64,000 nucleotides of DNA, taken from positions 30,135 through 94,134 of the forward strand of contig RQOL01000622.1 in the NCBI GenBank assembly GCA_013076295.1. The letters run 5' to 3'. This stretch comes from Sanderia malayensis. Its lineage: Eukaryota; Cnidaria; Scyphozoa; Semaeostomeae; Pelagiidae. Made by a program: the position numbers and the translations under genes. Of this stretch, positions 32,882 through 45,552 are shown in pieces. How positions within the stretch are numbered: the first letter of the stretch is position 1; every line of letters begins with the position of its first letter. The notes under the pieces are model-generated. The model did no database searches. It was not told the DNA's origin and saw only the letters and a list, made by a program, of their open reading frames with translations.

Positions 32882-34071
32882 TTGTCACAATTTTGTTCTC
32901 AACAGTCAGGCGTTCCTGCTCTGGGAAAATCTGAAAGAGAAATTGTCGAGTTCTATTTCAATCAAAGGTACGCGTACGATTCAATTTTAATGTTGATTGG
33001 GAAGTATCACAGCACAGAATGGAGTAAAAGCATGCTAAAACGAAGATTAAGAGAATATAGTCTGCACAGGAAAAACACGCAATATTCATCCGAAGAATCT
33101 GTTAGAGCTAACATTGAAAGTGAAAGCACTGGTCCAGGATCAATAATGGGTTATCGCAGAATGTGGAGCAGACTTAAAATTCAAACAAGTTGCATGTGTC
33201 ACGGGATACAGTTATGCGAATATTGAGAGAAGTGGACCCTGTTGCAACAGTGCAGCGTAGTGCTCGCAGGTTGAAACGAAGAACCTAGAAATCTGCAGGT
33301 CCAAATGCAACATGGCACATCGATGGTTACGATAAACACAAACCGTATAGATTTCCGATCCACGGTTGCATTGATGGGTCTTCAAGAACAATATTGTGGA
33401 TGAAAGTAGGGAGAAGCAACAATAACCCGGTCATAACAGCCAGCTATTATATGAGTGCCTTGCAAGAATTTGGGTGTTGTCCGTCCCTTGTGCAAACTGA
33501 TTGTGGAACGGAGAACGGGATAATCGAAGGTATCCAAAGCACTTTGATGATTGATTTAAATGGACATAGATACGGCTCTTCTCCATCTAATCAGAGAATC
33601 GAGAGCTGGTGGTCCCACTACAGACATGCCCAAGGGTCATAGATTACTTCAAAAATCTTTTTTGCAGTGGCCTCCTATTACTTGGAAGCTACCCACATAT
33701 GGAATGTGCATGGTTCACATTTTCAAAGCTTCTTCAACGTGAATTAGGTATTATCAGGCATGAATGGAATGGTCATCTCATACGAAAGTCAAGACATACA
33801 GACGTTTCTGGTATTCCCAATGAGCTATATCATATCCCAGAAAGGTTTGATTATGAAGACTGTGGTCACAAAGTCGACAACCATACAATCAAATCTATCC
33901 TTTCCCAGATGTGACCTGCATACAGAAGGAACAAGCGCTCTGGATTGTGATGACAGAGATTTGTTTACATGTTTTGAAAAAATAATAGCAAGAAGCCAAA
34001 TGACATACCTGCCAGACACTTGGCCAAAAGCCTATGCAATGTTTGCTAAATTTTTAGAAGGAAGATTGTGA
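32882..34071 (+). pseudogene. DDE integrase-core gene (RIESWW type)
   Basis: Helix-turn-helix-like start (REIVEFYFNQRYAYDSILML, MLKRRLREY). After a frame change at about 33190, VSRDTVMRILREVDP and RSARRLKRR, a TAG at about 33286, then WHIDGYDKHKP (first Asp at about 33322), FPIHGCIDGSSRTILW, VQTDCGTENGII (second Asp, about 33500) and RIESWWSHYR (Glu, about 33600). A further shift at about 33640 leads to DYFKNLFCSGLL, WNGHLIRKSRH and GIPNELYHIP. All three catalytic residues are present, and the order matches the stand-alone integrase-core proteins repeated in cnidarian and fish genomes. Three shifts and a nonsense codon make this copy inactive unless some gaps are introns. It ends tail to tail with the HECT-like gene. 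Confidence 0.7.
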
Positions 34072-34680
34072 CCTAGCTTCACTGTTATAATCATCATAAC
34101 AGAACAAATGTAACAAAACAAATGTAACAAAACAGAATTAGTAGCAAAAGAAATTGGAGTTATTTTTTAGCATAGTTCTCCAGCTCACAGTAACAGCAAG
34201 AATGTGATAATGTTAAGAAACAAATTGATTAACATTTTCCAAAGCCAGGAGATCCTTCAATTGCCATTTCCATGGTACTTTTCATTCCATCAATGCCTGT
34301 GATATGTACTGGCATAATGAAATAACACATGTGCTAACCATTGGAAGACATCTGCATTGCATTCCTGAAATCGTTGACTGGCAACCATGTATTAACTCAA
34401 CATCAATATCACAAGGCAATCCAAGTGGAGGCTTGGATGTTGATCAGTCAGCTTGGCTGGAGAAACTGAAGATTCTTCTGCAAAAAAAGATATTCAGAAT
34501 GATATGCAATTTGAACCTTTGATTGTAAGCAGCAACAGAAAGTGATCAAAATCACCATAAGCCGTGCTTGCAATCGATGGAATATGGCATTAGCAGTGGC
34601 CTTTCCAGATCAAATAAAAGATAGTGTGATTATTGTTAAATCATGTAACGGTAGCATTTCTGTAACATATTCTATTACCA
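34072..34680. other. unassigned 3' regions of two convergent genes
   Basis: A plus-strand frame at 34304-34522 (WHNEITHVLTIGRHLHCIPE and onward) has some protein character but no recognised family; it may be a last exon of the integrase gene. The rest, to 34680, shows nothing I can name. Confidence 0.25.
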
Positions 34681-37600
34681 TTTTCGAAGCACTCATCTAC
34701 AAAGTCCAGAAATGACTTGTAAGCTACAATCTCTGAGCTTCTTCTGTTTGTCCCTGGTTCTCTAAATTGTGGTTTCAAGATAGCACAAAACGAAGCCAAA
34801 TCCCATTCAAAATCCTTTGATATGCAAAATACGTTTTCAAATGCTGAAGGGTGCTGCCTGATATTATCAATCAGTTGTTAACATTGCAACCCAGCTACAA
34901 TTTGATTGAGAATTGGCAGCATTGGCTCCACAATTGATTTTATAAAAATTGACCTGAAAAGAAAATGTGAATATGATTATTGGTTTAGAAAATTTTCACT
35001 TGTACAGTTTATATTGAATTACTGGGCAATATGTAATGCTGCAGTTTACATGTCCATTAACATTTAAAAAATAACTTACGTCAACAATTGCGCGCAGGTA
35101 TCTGACGACACATTTTGGGTCAATTTCTCGCCAAAAAATCGGAAATGGGTTGTGAAAATAGCTGAAAATACCTCAAATTTTTTTATACCTGAAAATACCT
35201 CAACATTGTTGCATATTGTACTCTATGCTTTTACGAAATTCTTCCATATTTTCAGCAGCCCACTGTTGACTGTGAAGGCTTTCACTGATGTTGGAGTGGA
35301 AATTTGAAAAGTAGCCCTTCTTCAGTTCTAAATTACATCCTTGTGAAAAAGGTTTTGGCTTTTTTAAAACTGGAGCATGGACTTCATCAATAGGCTTCTC
35401 TTTATTTTTCAAGTCAAGTATTTTTTCGGCATAAGTTGTTGCTTTCACTTTTTTCTTTATTTGATATTTCAATTTTTTTTGACATTTTCGGTCTGGATAT
35501 TTCGCACACCACACCACCCTTCAAGAGTAGTTAATTGAACTGTTGAAACATGATGCAGCTCTGGAATAAAGCCTAAAAATATAACAGTATCAGGATTCTG
35601 ACCCAATGGTGCAACTACAATTGGCTCGGCAGAAGAGCCAAATGAATGTGTAATGTGTATTACACATGATAAAGAGTTGGACGTAGCCCTAATGATGATT
35701 TCATCACAACTTGTACCGGGGGTAGACATTCTATGGATATACGTTTCCCATTCAAAATGATAAACCATAGTAACACTTTCAAAATACAAAGTTGGATTTT
35801 CACCCATGTGCAAAATAGCACAGCACAGGAGCGCACCCTTCCGTGCAAACCTGGGTCTCTGTAGAGCTGATGTGAAACTGTTCTGAAAAATACAGTCACC
35901 AGACCCCCCGACATCAAAAGGAGCCAAGCCCAGGGCTTGCAATCGATCGTTCAGAACATTAAACTGCTCAGAAATACTCATACTAGCTTAAAAATATGCA
36001 GCAAACGTATGACTGTAAAAAAAACAGTGCAAAAATGGCCTAGTCAGTCCTGCAAAGACAGGAAGATGACCAACAAAATGGCGTCCTCTGTAAACACAAG
36101 AGCCTTGCCTTGTTCGTGTGCAATGGACAGACAACCACCGCTGCGACGACAAGACAGCAATTCGAAATTTGTTTACAGTATTAACTTCGACCAATGGAAT
36201 AATTGTAAATTCAAAATGAACAGTGCAGTGCAGTGTGTGTGACAGGATGTAAAATGTAAACGCCAACGGTGGCACTGATGGTGGTCAGCAGCCCTCGCGC
36301 ATGACGAGGTGTACGAAGCTATGACGTAGCAGAATTATCCAGTCGCATTCTACAGCTTGCTCCTTCGTCGCGCGCAAAAATTCCAAAGAAGAACCAAAAA
36401 AGATGAAGCAAAATTTTTTCCATGCATAATATAGGTATCAAAATCCAAAATTCAAGAAAAGCAACAAATTCTGTGATTAATTTTGTTTGCATGCATTCAT
36501 TAATTTTCAATGTAACATTGTATAATCAGTTTACTTTAATTAGAGAACTTACTCTTTCACAATTTCTTTCGGAACAATTGTTGCTCTTCTTGGATTCCCT
36601 CTGTAGCCAATTGCTTCCAGCATATCTAAAGCATTGTCGTAAGCAAACAAATCTTGAACAGCACTGACGGTTTCTGCAGCTGATAACTATGCAAGAAAAT
36701 TATACCAGTACTTTAATGAAAATCTCAAAATATCTGGTCATGTTTTGCTAGATCTACCTCACTCCAAGAAAAGAACATGGTATGCATGTGAGTTTACATT
36801 ATGTAAACATATTAAACAGAAATCAGAATAGAAATAGAATCAGTTTCTTGTTTTCAGGATTATTATTTGTTTTTTGTCTTAACAAATATTCATATTCACA
36901 ATCCGTTATTCTTGCATATTTAGTTCCGCCAGTACAGCAAATGAACTTCCTCCTTACCTTTGTGAATAATTCTGAATACATCTGATTTGGATGAAAGCTT
37001 TCTGGGATTGATCTTTTTACTGCTGGATTTCTTCCACCTGTATAACTGCAAATCCATTTTGCAAACAAACATGGTGCAGGGCCGCCATTACATATTGGTG
37101 CAGCAAAAAGATGTCCTATTGCAAATATTGTCCCGTCTGCCACACTGCAATGCCACATGAAGATTTGTACCCTTTTTTATCATCCCCAGAAAGTTATTGC
37201 TCTTTTACTTCATAGAGAGCTTCTGCAAAAATATTAACTGCAATTTTAAAGAGCCCAGGCCCAAGTAATTTCTTGCTAAATGTCACATTTTGAAATAATG
37301 ATATAGCATGCACTGTAAATACCTGTATACAATTATCTTGATAAACCCCCAGTGTCAATTCCAGTTTCACCAAGAGTGTTCACTCTGTAAACTCTACACC
37401 ACTTTGACTTATTCCATTTCCGTTTAAAAATCTAGAAATGCATTCCCTTGTCTTACATTAATTGATATCTCACCATCATCAATATTACACAACCTAATAG
37501 CAGTTGCAAGTTCCACGGTCCCATTGTTGGCAGCATCAATTGTGTCCAAATGATCATTCCAGTCATCTTGAATATTTTATTTCTGGTCTCAATGTCTGTG

Positions 37601-37869
37601 TTTTGCATAAAAACTAGTAGTGTATTCAGTTTAGTTAAACAGTTGTCTGCATGCTCTTCAATTTCACTCATTGGAAACTGTAAATTACACATTGGACAGC
37701 CCATTTTGGCATCACATGATGCCTTTCTTATTGGTGCTGCATTTGGCATAGAACTTCCCCTTCTCTCACAATGCTCACTTGAAACCCTAAAATGTGCAGT
37801 GGCACTCTCCTGTAAATTTGTTTCATTTTGTATCAGATCAGAGTGATTAATTTCTCTAATATCATGCAT
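34681..37869 (-). pseudogene. UBZ finger + HECT-like ubiquitin ligase gene (G2E3-like), dispersed exons
   Basis: Minus-strand pieces in order: 37869-37453 with a UBZ-type C2HC finger CPMCNLQFPMSEIEEHADNC; 37158-36985 with AIGHLFAAPICNGGPAPCLF, resembling the conserved GGP segment of HECT N-lobes; 36690-36553 with QLSAAETVSAVQDLFAYD and IGYRGNPRRATIVPKEIV ending at GTAAGT; 34950-34690 with NIRQHPSAFENVF, LKPQFREPGTNRRSSEI and FLDFVDECFENG ending at GTAATAG, like the HECT C-lobe region around E-x-x-V-x-x-F. The order and donor sites suggest a real multi-exon gene. The catalytic Cys near the C-terminus was not found. An OTU-like gene lies between exons. Such G2E3-like copies are often transposon-borne in aquatic animals; that link is from memory. 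Confidence 0.45.
35200..35981 (-). pseudogene. OTU-like cysteine protease, frameshifted
   Basis: The frame 35981-35469 starts MSISEQFNVLNDRLQALGL and has VGGSGDCIFQN, matching the OTU catalytic Asp-x-x-Cys box in its G-S-G-D-C form. The middle part sits in another frame (35917-35660: VSHQLYRDPGLHGRVRS). The first frame returns with ILHMGENPTLYFESV, WETYIHRMSTPGT, DEIIIRATSN and ELHHVST, the last like the OTU His motif. Two compensating indels thus break it. The frame 35517-35200 continues as a Lys-rich tail (KKKVKATTYAEKI). OTU domains are repeatedly found in invertebrate transposons. It lies inside the HECT-like gene on the same strand, either as an insertion or as part of one composite element. 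Confidence 0.65.
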
Positions 37870-37899
37870 ATCAGCAGCAAATCATCATCAGGAATTCTA

Positions 37900-39010
37900 T
37901 CTCCAGTGTTGTGTGAGAAGAAATCATTAAGCACAAATTGCTTGCACTCTTCTTTTTATCTTTCACTAGGTCTAACTTCCACTTCATCAGGGTCCCTGCT
38001 ATACTTTTTGTTCTTGATTGTTTCTGCCTCAAAATTGATTTCTTTGCATAGATACAAGTTCTATTGTTGGCGTATCTCAGGTTCCAGATGTCACATCCTC
38101 CAACTGTACACCCACATTATTCTAGTAGATCTTTGTTCATTGCTCTCATAATGTGTTCGCCTGCAACATTGAACAACATAGGTGACAGCAAACAACCCTG
38201 CATACACCTTTCTTAAACCTAACACTCTGTATTGTCATCTTCAATGCGGACTACACCGGATGCTCTTTGGTATAATTGTCTGATGAGCCAGGTTCAGGTG
38301 TTTCGGAACACCTAAATCTATCATAGCCTTCCGCAGTGTCTCGTATCTCACGGTGTCAAAAACTTTGGCATAGTCTATGAACATCAGCCAGAGTTCTGAG
38401 TCACTCTTTCCTTCCGCTTTCTCAATGATGTTTCTCAACACAAGTATCCAGGCCTGCTTTTAGTGCTGGTGCCAGTATTCCGTCTAGCCCTACTGCCTTG
38501 TTGTTCTTCATCTGCTTTATAGCCATTCTGATTTCTGTTTTGGGCAATTCAGGTACTTTCTCAAAGTTATGGTCCCACGCTTCTCCATTTACTTCTGTTG
38601 GATCTTCCTCATTCTGCAATATCCAACATTCTGCATTCTTCACCAGTTCATAGATGGTAGCAGTCTCCATTCTTGCATGCTGTCTCTGCCTCTGTTGCTT
38701 TCTCGTTTAACTAGTCTATCTGGGCCTTTTTACATGAACGTTTCACATCTTTGCACGGTCTTTTGTAGTTGAGCGATTGATTTCTGTTACACTTTGCTTG
38801 TCTTCGTTTTTCTATTAAATCCACGCACTCATCTGTCACCCATGGTTTGTTCTTGACACATTCTGCCTGACAATGTTCATCTATACTTGCGGTCAAGGCT
38901 CCAGCTAGCTCCTCCCATGTATGTTCTTTGCCTTCCATTGTTTCCTGTAAGATCGCCTCAAATTATGATGCCTTCTCTAGTGCCTTCTTGAACTGCCTCT
39001 TTGGTTTGCC
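37900..39010 (-). mobile_element. LINE remnant (RTE-like or related clade), RT fragments
   Basis: Minus-strand frames in order: about 39000-38711 (WEELAGALTASIDEH, NKPWVTDECVDLIEKRRQAK), 38670-38422 (TEIRMAIKQMKNNKAVGLDG, the RT entry motif), 38441-38241 (LWLMFIDYAKVFDTVRYETL, RT catalytic Asp region) and about 38190-38090 (LLSPMLFNVAGEHIMRAM, then NLRYANN, a decayed YADD). Segments are missing between blocks. The WVTDE…KRR-K linker and FIDY-x-K-x-F-D wording resemble RTE/BovB-type polyproteins, but clade assignment is uncertain. Clearly dead. Confidence 0.65.
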
Positions 39011-40435
39011 TTTGAGATTTTTTGTGCACCAACTCCTGCGATTTATCTTTGCCCACACCATTTCATGGTCACTCCCGCAATCTGCGTTTGGCAGTGATCT
39101 TTGGTTTATGCATATGGGAGTATGGCTTTTCTTTTCTCTGTGAAAACTGCAATCTCTGATGCATTATATGCAAAAACAATGCAGGATTAATCTACTCTCT
39201 TCTAATTTACTGAGCTTCGTCAATGTGCGTTCTTAATGAGATGCATTTCTGCTCTTCTTCTTCGCCAATAATAGCCCTTTATCCGCCATTGAAACGAGGT
39301 CGTTCAGAAACTTTGGCCTCTTTTCCATCAATGCTCAACGATAAATTTTGAAATATGAATTTGAAACAGCTTGGCTTTGCATCACAAAAAGATCATCAAA
39401 CAAGACAACTTATTATTGGGAAACTATTTCCAAATTTCAGAGGACATTTTCAATGTATGTTACAGGTAATACACTTATACTTGATTTGTAACTTATTCCC
39501 AATTCGATTTCATCAAATTGTTAAACCATCTTAATTTTGGTTAGGCCATGAAAACTTTACTGATTGCAACGAAATGGAAAATTTTGATTAGTTATTTAAT
39601 ACCTTTATAGTTTATTTGCTTCCAAAATAGATGTTTGATGCCCTGACTACATGTGCCTGCCAGTCTTAGCTTGGATTTAAACTAATTCTTAAAGTATTTA
39701 CCAATTTATTGATTCCTTTTGTTCATTGCCTCCATGCATGTGTCACAAGAAAAATATATTGACATCCTCATCAAACTATTGTTATTTTCAATACTGATGA
39801 TGGATGAAGCATTCGTAGACCACTGGAAAAATGATTTTCACTCAGTTTGCATTTCAAACATCTTTTTTCATCTAATCCACAAGGGCTATTGATGAATATG
39901 GCTGCACAACTATCATGTTGTCCTATTATTCTATAACTATCATATTGTCATTTCATTGCTTATTAATTCTTCCTTTTTCCTATATGATTCTTAGTGAAAC
40001 AAATACTGAAGTGATTAACCGAAGCTGTCAATGTCACTAATACTTGCTATTCACACCATGCAAATGTCAAATGACTGAAACAAACATTAACCACACTATG
40101 CATGAAAAGGCAATGGAATCCTTGAAAAACTCATGAAAGGAGAATTCTGTTTACGTAAGTTTCTATCACATTGTAATTTAATTAGCTTCTGTGTCATGTT
40201 ATTGCCTCATAGACTGATCTAGGACACAATAACAATGTATTACTTTTATCCTTGGGAGACAACTATCCTTGCTCAAATGGTAGAGTAAAATTTAAGTTCA
40301 TTGTTCTGCTAACCTACCCAAAGTTACAATTTACATTCATTCAAATTTTTACTATCCCTTCACCTAAGGTTTTGTGCTTTCAAAGGTCAATTGCCATTTT
40401 ATGTTCCAATGTTGCATGTCAATGCAAAAATAGAC
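39011..40435. other. no gene seen
   Basis: AT-rich sequence without frames of protein character on either strand; a few decayed LINE-like words may extend to about 39200. No repeats stand out. Confidence 0.4.
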
Positions 40436-40737
40436 AGACAGATAGCCAGGCGAGCGCAGTGAGCTAAGCTATTGCATGTGGGGTTCTAAGAGGCATGAGC
40501 ATCAGCGAATGCAGCGCACGAAGTGCCCCCTATCAGTCAATGTTTCTTGATAATAGATAGACAGGCGAGCGCAGCGAGCTATCCCATTGTATGTGGGGTT
40601 CACAGGGGCATGAGCATAAGCGAATGCAGCGCACGAAGCGCGCCCTATCAGCCAATGTTTCTTGATAATAGATAGACAGGCGAGCGCAGCGAGCTAACCT
40701 ATTGTACGTGGGGTTCTACGAGGCATGAGCGTAACAC
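40436..40737. repeat. 114-bp GC-rich repeat, inverted block
   Basis: About 2.6 units of the repeat seen at 376-1240, in reverse orientation: CAGGCGAGCGCAGCGAGCT, CATGAGCATAAGCGAATGCA and GCACGAAGCGC recur with a spacing of about 115 bp (for example CAATGTTTC at 40538 and 40653). Copies differ more from each other than in the first block. Confidence 0.9.
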
Positions 40738-42326
40738 ATATGCTTTTCTTGTACTTGAACCTGGACATTCTTGCTTTTGATTTGTATCTGTTTCATATGC
40801 TTCTTCAACATTCGATTGTGTTGCTACTTTTAATGATGATACTTTGTCGACAGTTTTGCTTTTGTATATTGGAAAAGAGTGGAGTTATGTGTCATAATTG
40901 CATCACATATTTTGGATGAAATCAAATATACAGGGTGGGTATAAAAAAAGAACCTCCCCTAAAAAATATTTTTTAAGACAGAATAGCCATTTTGGGGGAA
41001 AATGTGTTGAATTTTTTGAAATCACATGTAAAGGGCATTTTGTGTGAAAATATTTTGCTATTATCTCCTATCATCCTTGAGCCATTGTAATTCAAAAAAT
41101 CCTAAGCGCAAAACATGCTATGACATTTTAGGTGAACGATGCCTTTAAAATGTGTTTTATACAAATTAATTTGTTAGCAGGGTTAACTTGTTCACCCAGC
41201 GTGTATAAAAACTGCTTATTTTTCGTTATTCATGGCATACATCCCATGTATGCCATGAATAACGAAAGTAGTTACACATCCCATGCTGATGAAGTTTTGA
41301 ATGGTACTTGATTAGAAAAATAGCAAATAATACAAAATAAGCAACATACTGTGGGTTGATTTTTGTAAATCAATGGTAGTGTGTTTCCTCTATAGTTTTG
41401 ATGAAAACTTTTGCAGTGTGAACCTTTATTATCATTGTCAAACGCTTTTTAAAAAGAGCACAAGTCACATTGTAACGTGTGTGGCATGTTGAGATCAGTG
41501 AAATTGTTATGAAAACAGTGCTCTCACTTTTCTTCATGTGAAAGTCCTTAGATTTGCGACACACTCCTTTGAAATTGCAATCTCCACATGGGCAAACAAT
41601 TAAATTGACAATTGACCAGACGAGCATGGCGGAAATGACCCCCTGGATGTGGCAAGCTTGGTGACAAGTTTCTAATTTCTTCAGAAGTGAGGTCATGATA
41701 TGAAATGAAACGATTTCGAACATGATTGTAAAAAGTTGGGGCTGGGGGGAGGGGTTGTGGGCAAAAGGATTGCATGAATTTTTCACCAGGATTAGCATAC
41801 AGAATACATATTGTACTCATTTTTGACCTACATTATGGTATGCATCAAGGTGGATGGCTACAGTCAATTTTGAAGAGCTACAAGAAAAATTTCAATTTTT
41901 TTTACTTTAGCATATTCAAACATGATGACAGAATCAAATTGAAAGCATTCGGTCGAAAGATATTTCTAAGTCTACCCAAAAAATGGATTTTTGGCAGAGA
42001 GGCTATAAATTTCTTCCATAACAATAAAATTATTTGGTTGCTAAGGGCAGTGTCTCTTATTTCTTTTTGGGCATATTAATCCCCGTGGCAAAAATACCCC
42101 CATAAAAAAACCTCCTTTTCATATTCGTTTATGGGCTACATGAGAAGCTAAATTAATCATTCAGGAAGGTAAGAAGTAGCTTCAATTTTCAGATTTCTTT
42201 GTCAGCAAGTGTGGCAGCGAGCAAGATCACAGATCAACTTCAAATTCACTTTTGTTTCCTTTCTTGAAATTTTTCGAAGGTCAAGAAAACGAAAGAATTG
42301 TAATGCAAACTTAAAAGGGCAACTAA
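40738..42326. other. no gene recognised; one long perfect hairpin
   Basis: Apart from the hairpin at 41221-41267, nothing is assigned. Minus-strand frames at 41820-41370 share some protein-like words across two frames (YHDLTSEEIRNLSP, then CPCGDCNFKGVC) and could be a decayed gene of unknown type. Short AT-rich runs elsewhere. Confidence 0.35.
41221..41267. repeat. perfect inverted repeat, 22-bp arms, 3-nt loop
   Basis: TTTCGTTATTCATGGCATAC plus AT (41221-41242) is the exact reverse complement of 41246-41267, separated by CCC. It would form a very stable hairpin in RNA or a cruciform in DNA. Confidence 0.95.
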
Positions 42327-45300
42327 TTGACAGCAAAGATGCTAATGATCAGCCAGGGCCTAGGGCCTAGGGCCAGCAGTAGCAGTACTGCCGGTACATT
42401 GTCTCATGATGTGCAAGAAGCTGAAGAAATCAGCATGAATTCTACAAACAGGGTCCTTCTCAACGGTAACTCAATCACTCCTACTAACAAAATCTTCAAG
42501 GAAATTCGAAAAGTCGGTGAAGAGAAATCAAAAATTCGCTTTTTACAACAACATTTTCAGGCACCAAAAAGTCCAAATCATCAAAGGTAAAGAAATTTCA
42601 TTTAGGTTCATGCCAAAAGCAAGTGCATGACTATTTAATCATGAATTTAGAAGCTTTTCATAAATGCCTTAAACCTGCAGCCATTTGCTCTGTATGGAAG
42701 GACCCCAAGAGCCAACTTGTGTTACTTGAAAAGAAAAGATTTGGTATGGCTCAAAAATTCACATTGCATTGCAGTATCTGTTTGCATAAGACACCCTTCA
42801 TGTGCAGTCCGTGAACAGCAGTACATGGACCATTTGATGTGAACATTACATCTGTTCACAGTGCATCACACGGCTCGTGACATGCAGGATTGACCAAATT
42901 GTGTCCTTCACTGTACTTACCAAAACCTGTGCATCATAAAGCTTTCAACACTATCCTAAAGAGATTGTCAAACAATGCACAATCTGCTGCTGAGCAAAAA
43001 ATGAAAGATGCAGCAGCAAGGCTAAGAGAAATATCAAAGAAAGAACATCCTGAAAACATTGAACATTCACCAAATGGTGCAACTGTTGCAAAGGTTGAAG
43101 TGAGCATTGATGGTACTTGGCAGAGAAGAGGTCATTGCTCGAAAAGTGGTGTTGCATTTATAATATCCATAAGAACCGTTGTAGCGCTTGACTTTGTTGT
43201 TAAATCAAAGTGTTGGCATGAGTGCTCTAGTAATACAAATGATGACAAGACATCCGATTTGTATAAAACTTGGAAGGCTAAACATGAAAATAAATGCAGC
43301 ATCAATCACACAGGCTCGACAGGCAGCATGGAGACCTCTGGTGCCATTAAAATGCTCATTCGTTTTGTAGAAAAACGTTCCCTGCAGTACACCACATTTA
43401 TAGGAGATGGGGATACAGATTGTTTTGCAAGTGTGCGTGATGAATGTTACAAGGTATTCCAAAACAAATATGTAGTCACTAGAGAAGAATGTGTGGGTTA
43501 TGTGCAGGAGAGACTCGAGGCTTCACTAAGAAGATATAAAACAGGAATGAAAGGGAAAAAACTGTGCGATGGAAAAACTGTGGATGGAAGAGGAGGCGTG
43601 ACAGATAAAATCATGGAAAAGATGCAAAATTATTTTGGCCAAGCCATTTGCAGCAACAGTGAAAATAAAATCAAAATGAAAAAGGCAATAGGCCGATCCC
43701 TTTATTACGTCACATGTGTCGACGTGCACAATGAATAATGGTAGTTGTATTTAAACGTCCTTGTTGTTGTGAAGTTTTCTGTGGTGATCATATAGAAATT
43801 TCGAATTTCCTTTTATATTTTGCTTGAAATATAGTTTTCAACGATGGAAAATTCATGCAAATTTAGAGAACAGCCTATCCCTAGTTTTTTTTCGAAACTC
43901 TTGCCAGGGAAATGGTGCTGTTGAACTTGGTAACGACGAAGATTTTACCAAGAAATTTCCAAGTACAGATAGGCCCCAAGTCCAAGTGAGAGAAACAGAA
44001 AAGGATGGCTGGATACGATGTTTGAGTATGCTATCAAACTTTAGCAGCGAGAAACTTGATAATAAACTGATAATGGGTTCAGTTACAATGCCCAAAACTC
44101 GACCTGCGCCAAAAGCATTATGGAATAAAAAACATGGTTAGAAACTATGGAAGGAAGGGTACAAGCGAGCTGTTTTATGACACCTAATGTCAAGGGGAGC
44201 AACTTGCTGTTCCTTGTGAGGAGCAAAGTGCACGCATCAATGAAGATTGTGCAGTAAAATGTGTATGTGCACCTGGACCAAGTCACTGGAAACGTGGTTC
44301 ATGCAAAATGTAACTGCAAGGCTGGCCAAGGGGGCTTCTGTAAGCATGTGGTAGCTCTTCTTTACACCATCCTTGATTATGTCAACATGGACACCAAAGA
44401 CATCCCAAGGGATGTGACATGTGCTCAAGTGGGGCAGAAATGGCATGTTCCATCAGGCGCAAATAATGTAGAAGACAAGGCTTTTGAATTTTCAAATTTT
44501 GTATTCGAAAAGGCAGAAGAAGGTAAAAAACAAAAGAGACCATTGGTGAAAGGAGATATGGATTTTTATTGTGCCACTCCACCATTTGCCCGGGAGACAA
44601 CTAGCAATGAGTTGCAATCTCTTACAGAGAAATTGAGGTTGGCAGGAAAGGCGTCCTTGTTTTGTGAGGCATTGGAATCCAATCAATTTCCACCATGTAA
44701 TCTTCTTGATACATCATGCTCCAAAGCCATTACAGGAGTTGACGAGCAGCAAAATGATGAAGAATCAGAATCATCTCATAAAACTGTACAACACCCACAT
44801 CCCATCTGACCATGCTGACATGAATTCATTTATTGACAGTGATGATGTGGAAATTATTAAGAGTAAAGTTGGCATTTCTGGAGAAACATCATTCAACATT
44901 TGTTGTGCAACTGTCAAGCAAAACACTGAGTCAACTTCGTACTTGGAGAGATCAATGCGTATCACTGCTTCAAGATTTGGAAAAGTTTTGAACAGAAGGC
45001 AAAATATATTGCCAAACATCAATTATTTAATCCATAACTTGTAAGACAAAATATGGAAAAAAATCCATGCCATTTTCTTTGAAATGGGGAATTGAACACA
45101 AAGATGTGGCCATTAAAAAAATATGAGCTATCATTTCCAGACCTGACAGTGAAAAGTGTGGCTTTGTTGCCAGCCAACAGGGGCCTTGGCTGGGGTGTAG
45201 CCCTGATGGTATTGTTTTGAAAGATGACATCCCTATTGGATGTGTTGAAGTTAAATGCCCTTATTCAAAAAGAGACATGACTATTCAAGAAGCATGCAGT

Positions 45301-45552
45301 AACACCACATTTTTCTTAAAAATTGATGATGGTTGCAAACTTAAGGAGAGCCATATGTACTTTCATCAGTGCAAGGGTGGTTTAAATAATTTAGGCCTTG
45401 ATTGGATTGACTTTATTGTATTTACAAACAGGGTATTGCATGTTGAAAAAATACATAAAGATCACCATTTGTGGAGATCAAAAATGATTAATACAACTCT
45501 AATTGATACATATTGCAATGTACAAACAAGATTTATAAGAACCTGCAAATAG
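42327..45552 (+). pseudogene. Kolobok/Mutator-like transposase with SWIM finger and YqaJ nuclease
   Basis: Plus-strand pieces in order: a Ser-rich start (42327-42590); LEAFHKCLKPAAICSVW and CSICLHKTPF (42623-42814); 42890-43738 with VEVSIDGTWQRRGH (first Asp), NHTGSTGSMETSGA, TTFIGDGDTDCF (second Asp), DGRGGVTDKIMEKMQNYFGQ and MKKAIGRSLYY; from about 44180, FMTPNVKGSNLLFLVRSK, a stop, then a SWIM finger CNCKAGQGGFCKH (44310-44350); finally about 44930-45550 with RITASRFGKVLN, GPWLGCSPDGIVL, CVEVKCPYSKRDMTIQEA (PD-(D/E)XK of YqaJ) and FHQCKGGL. The transposase core matches the Mutator-like domain of Kolobok-type elements. Several stops (for example at about 44255 and 45040) show it is inactive. 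No terminal repeats were found. Confidence 0.75.

Noticed and set aside
36319..36667. Small frames on both strands between HECT-like exons
   Set aside because: Shadows of the minus-strand exon at 36690-36553 and AT-rich intron sequence.
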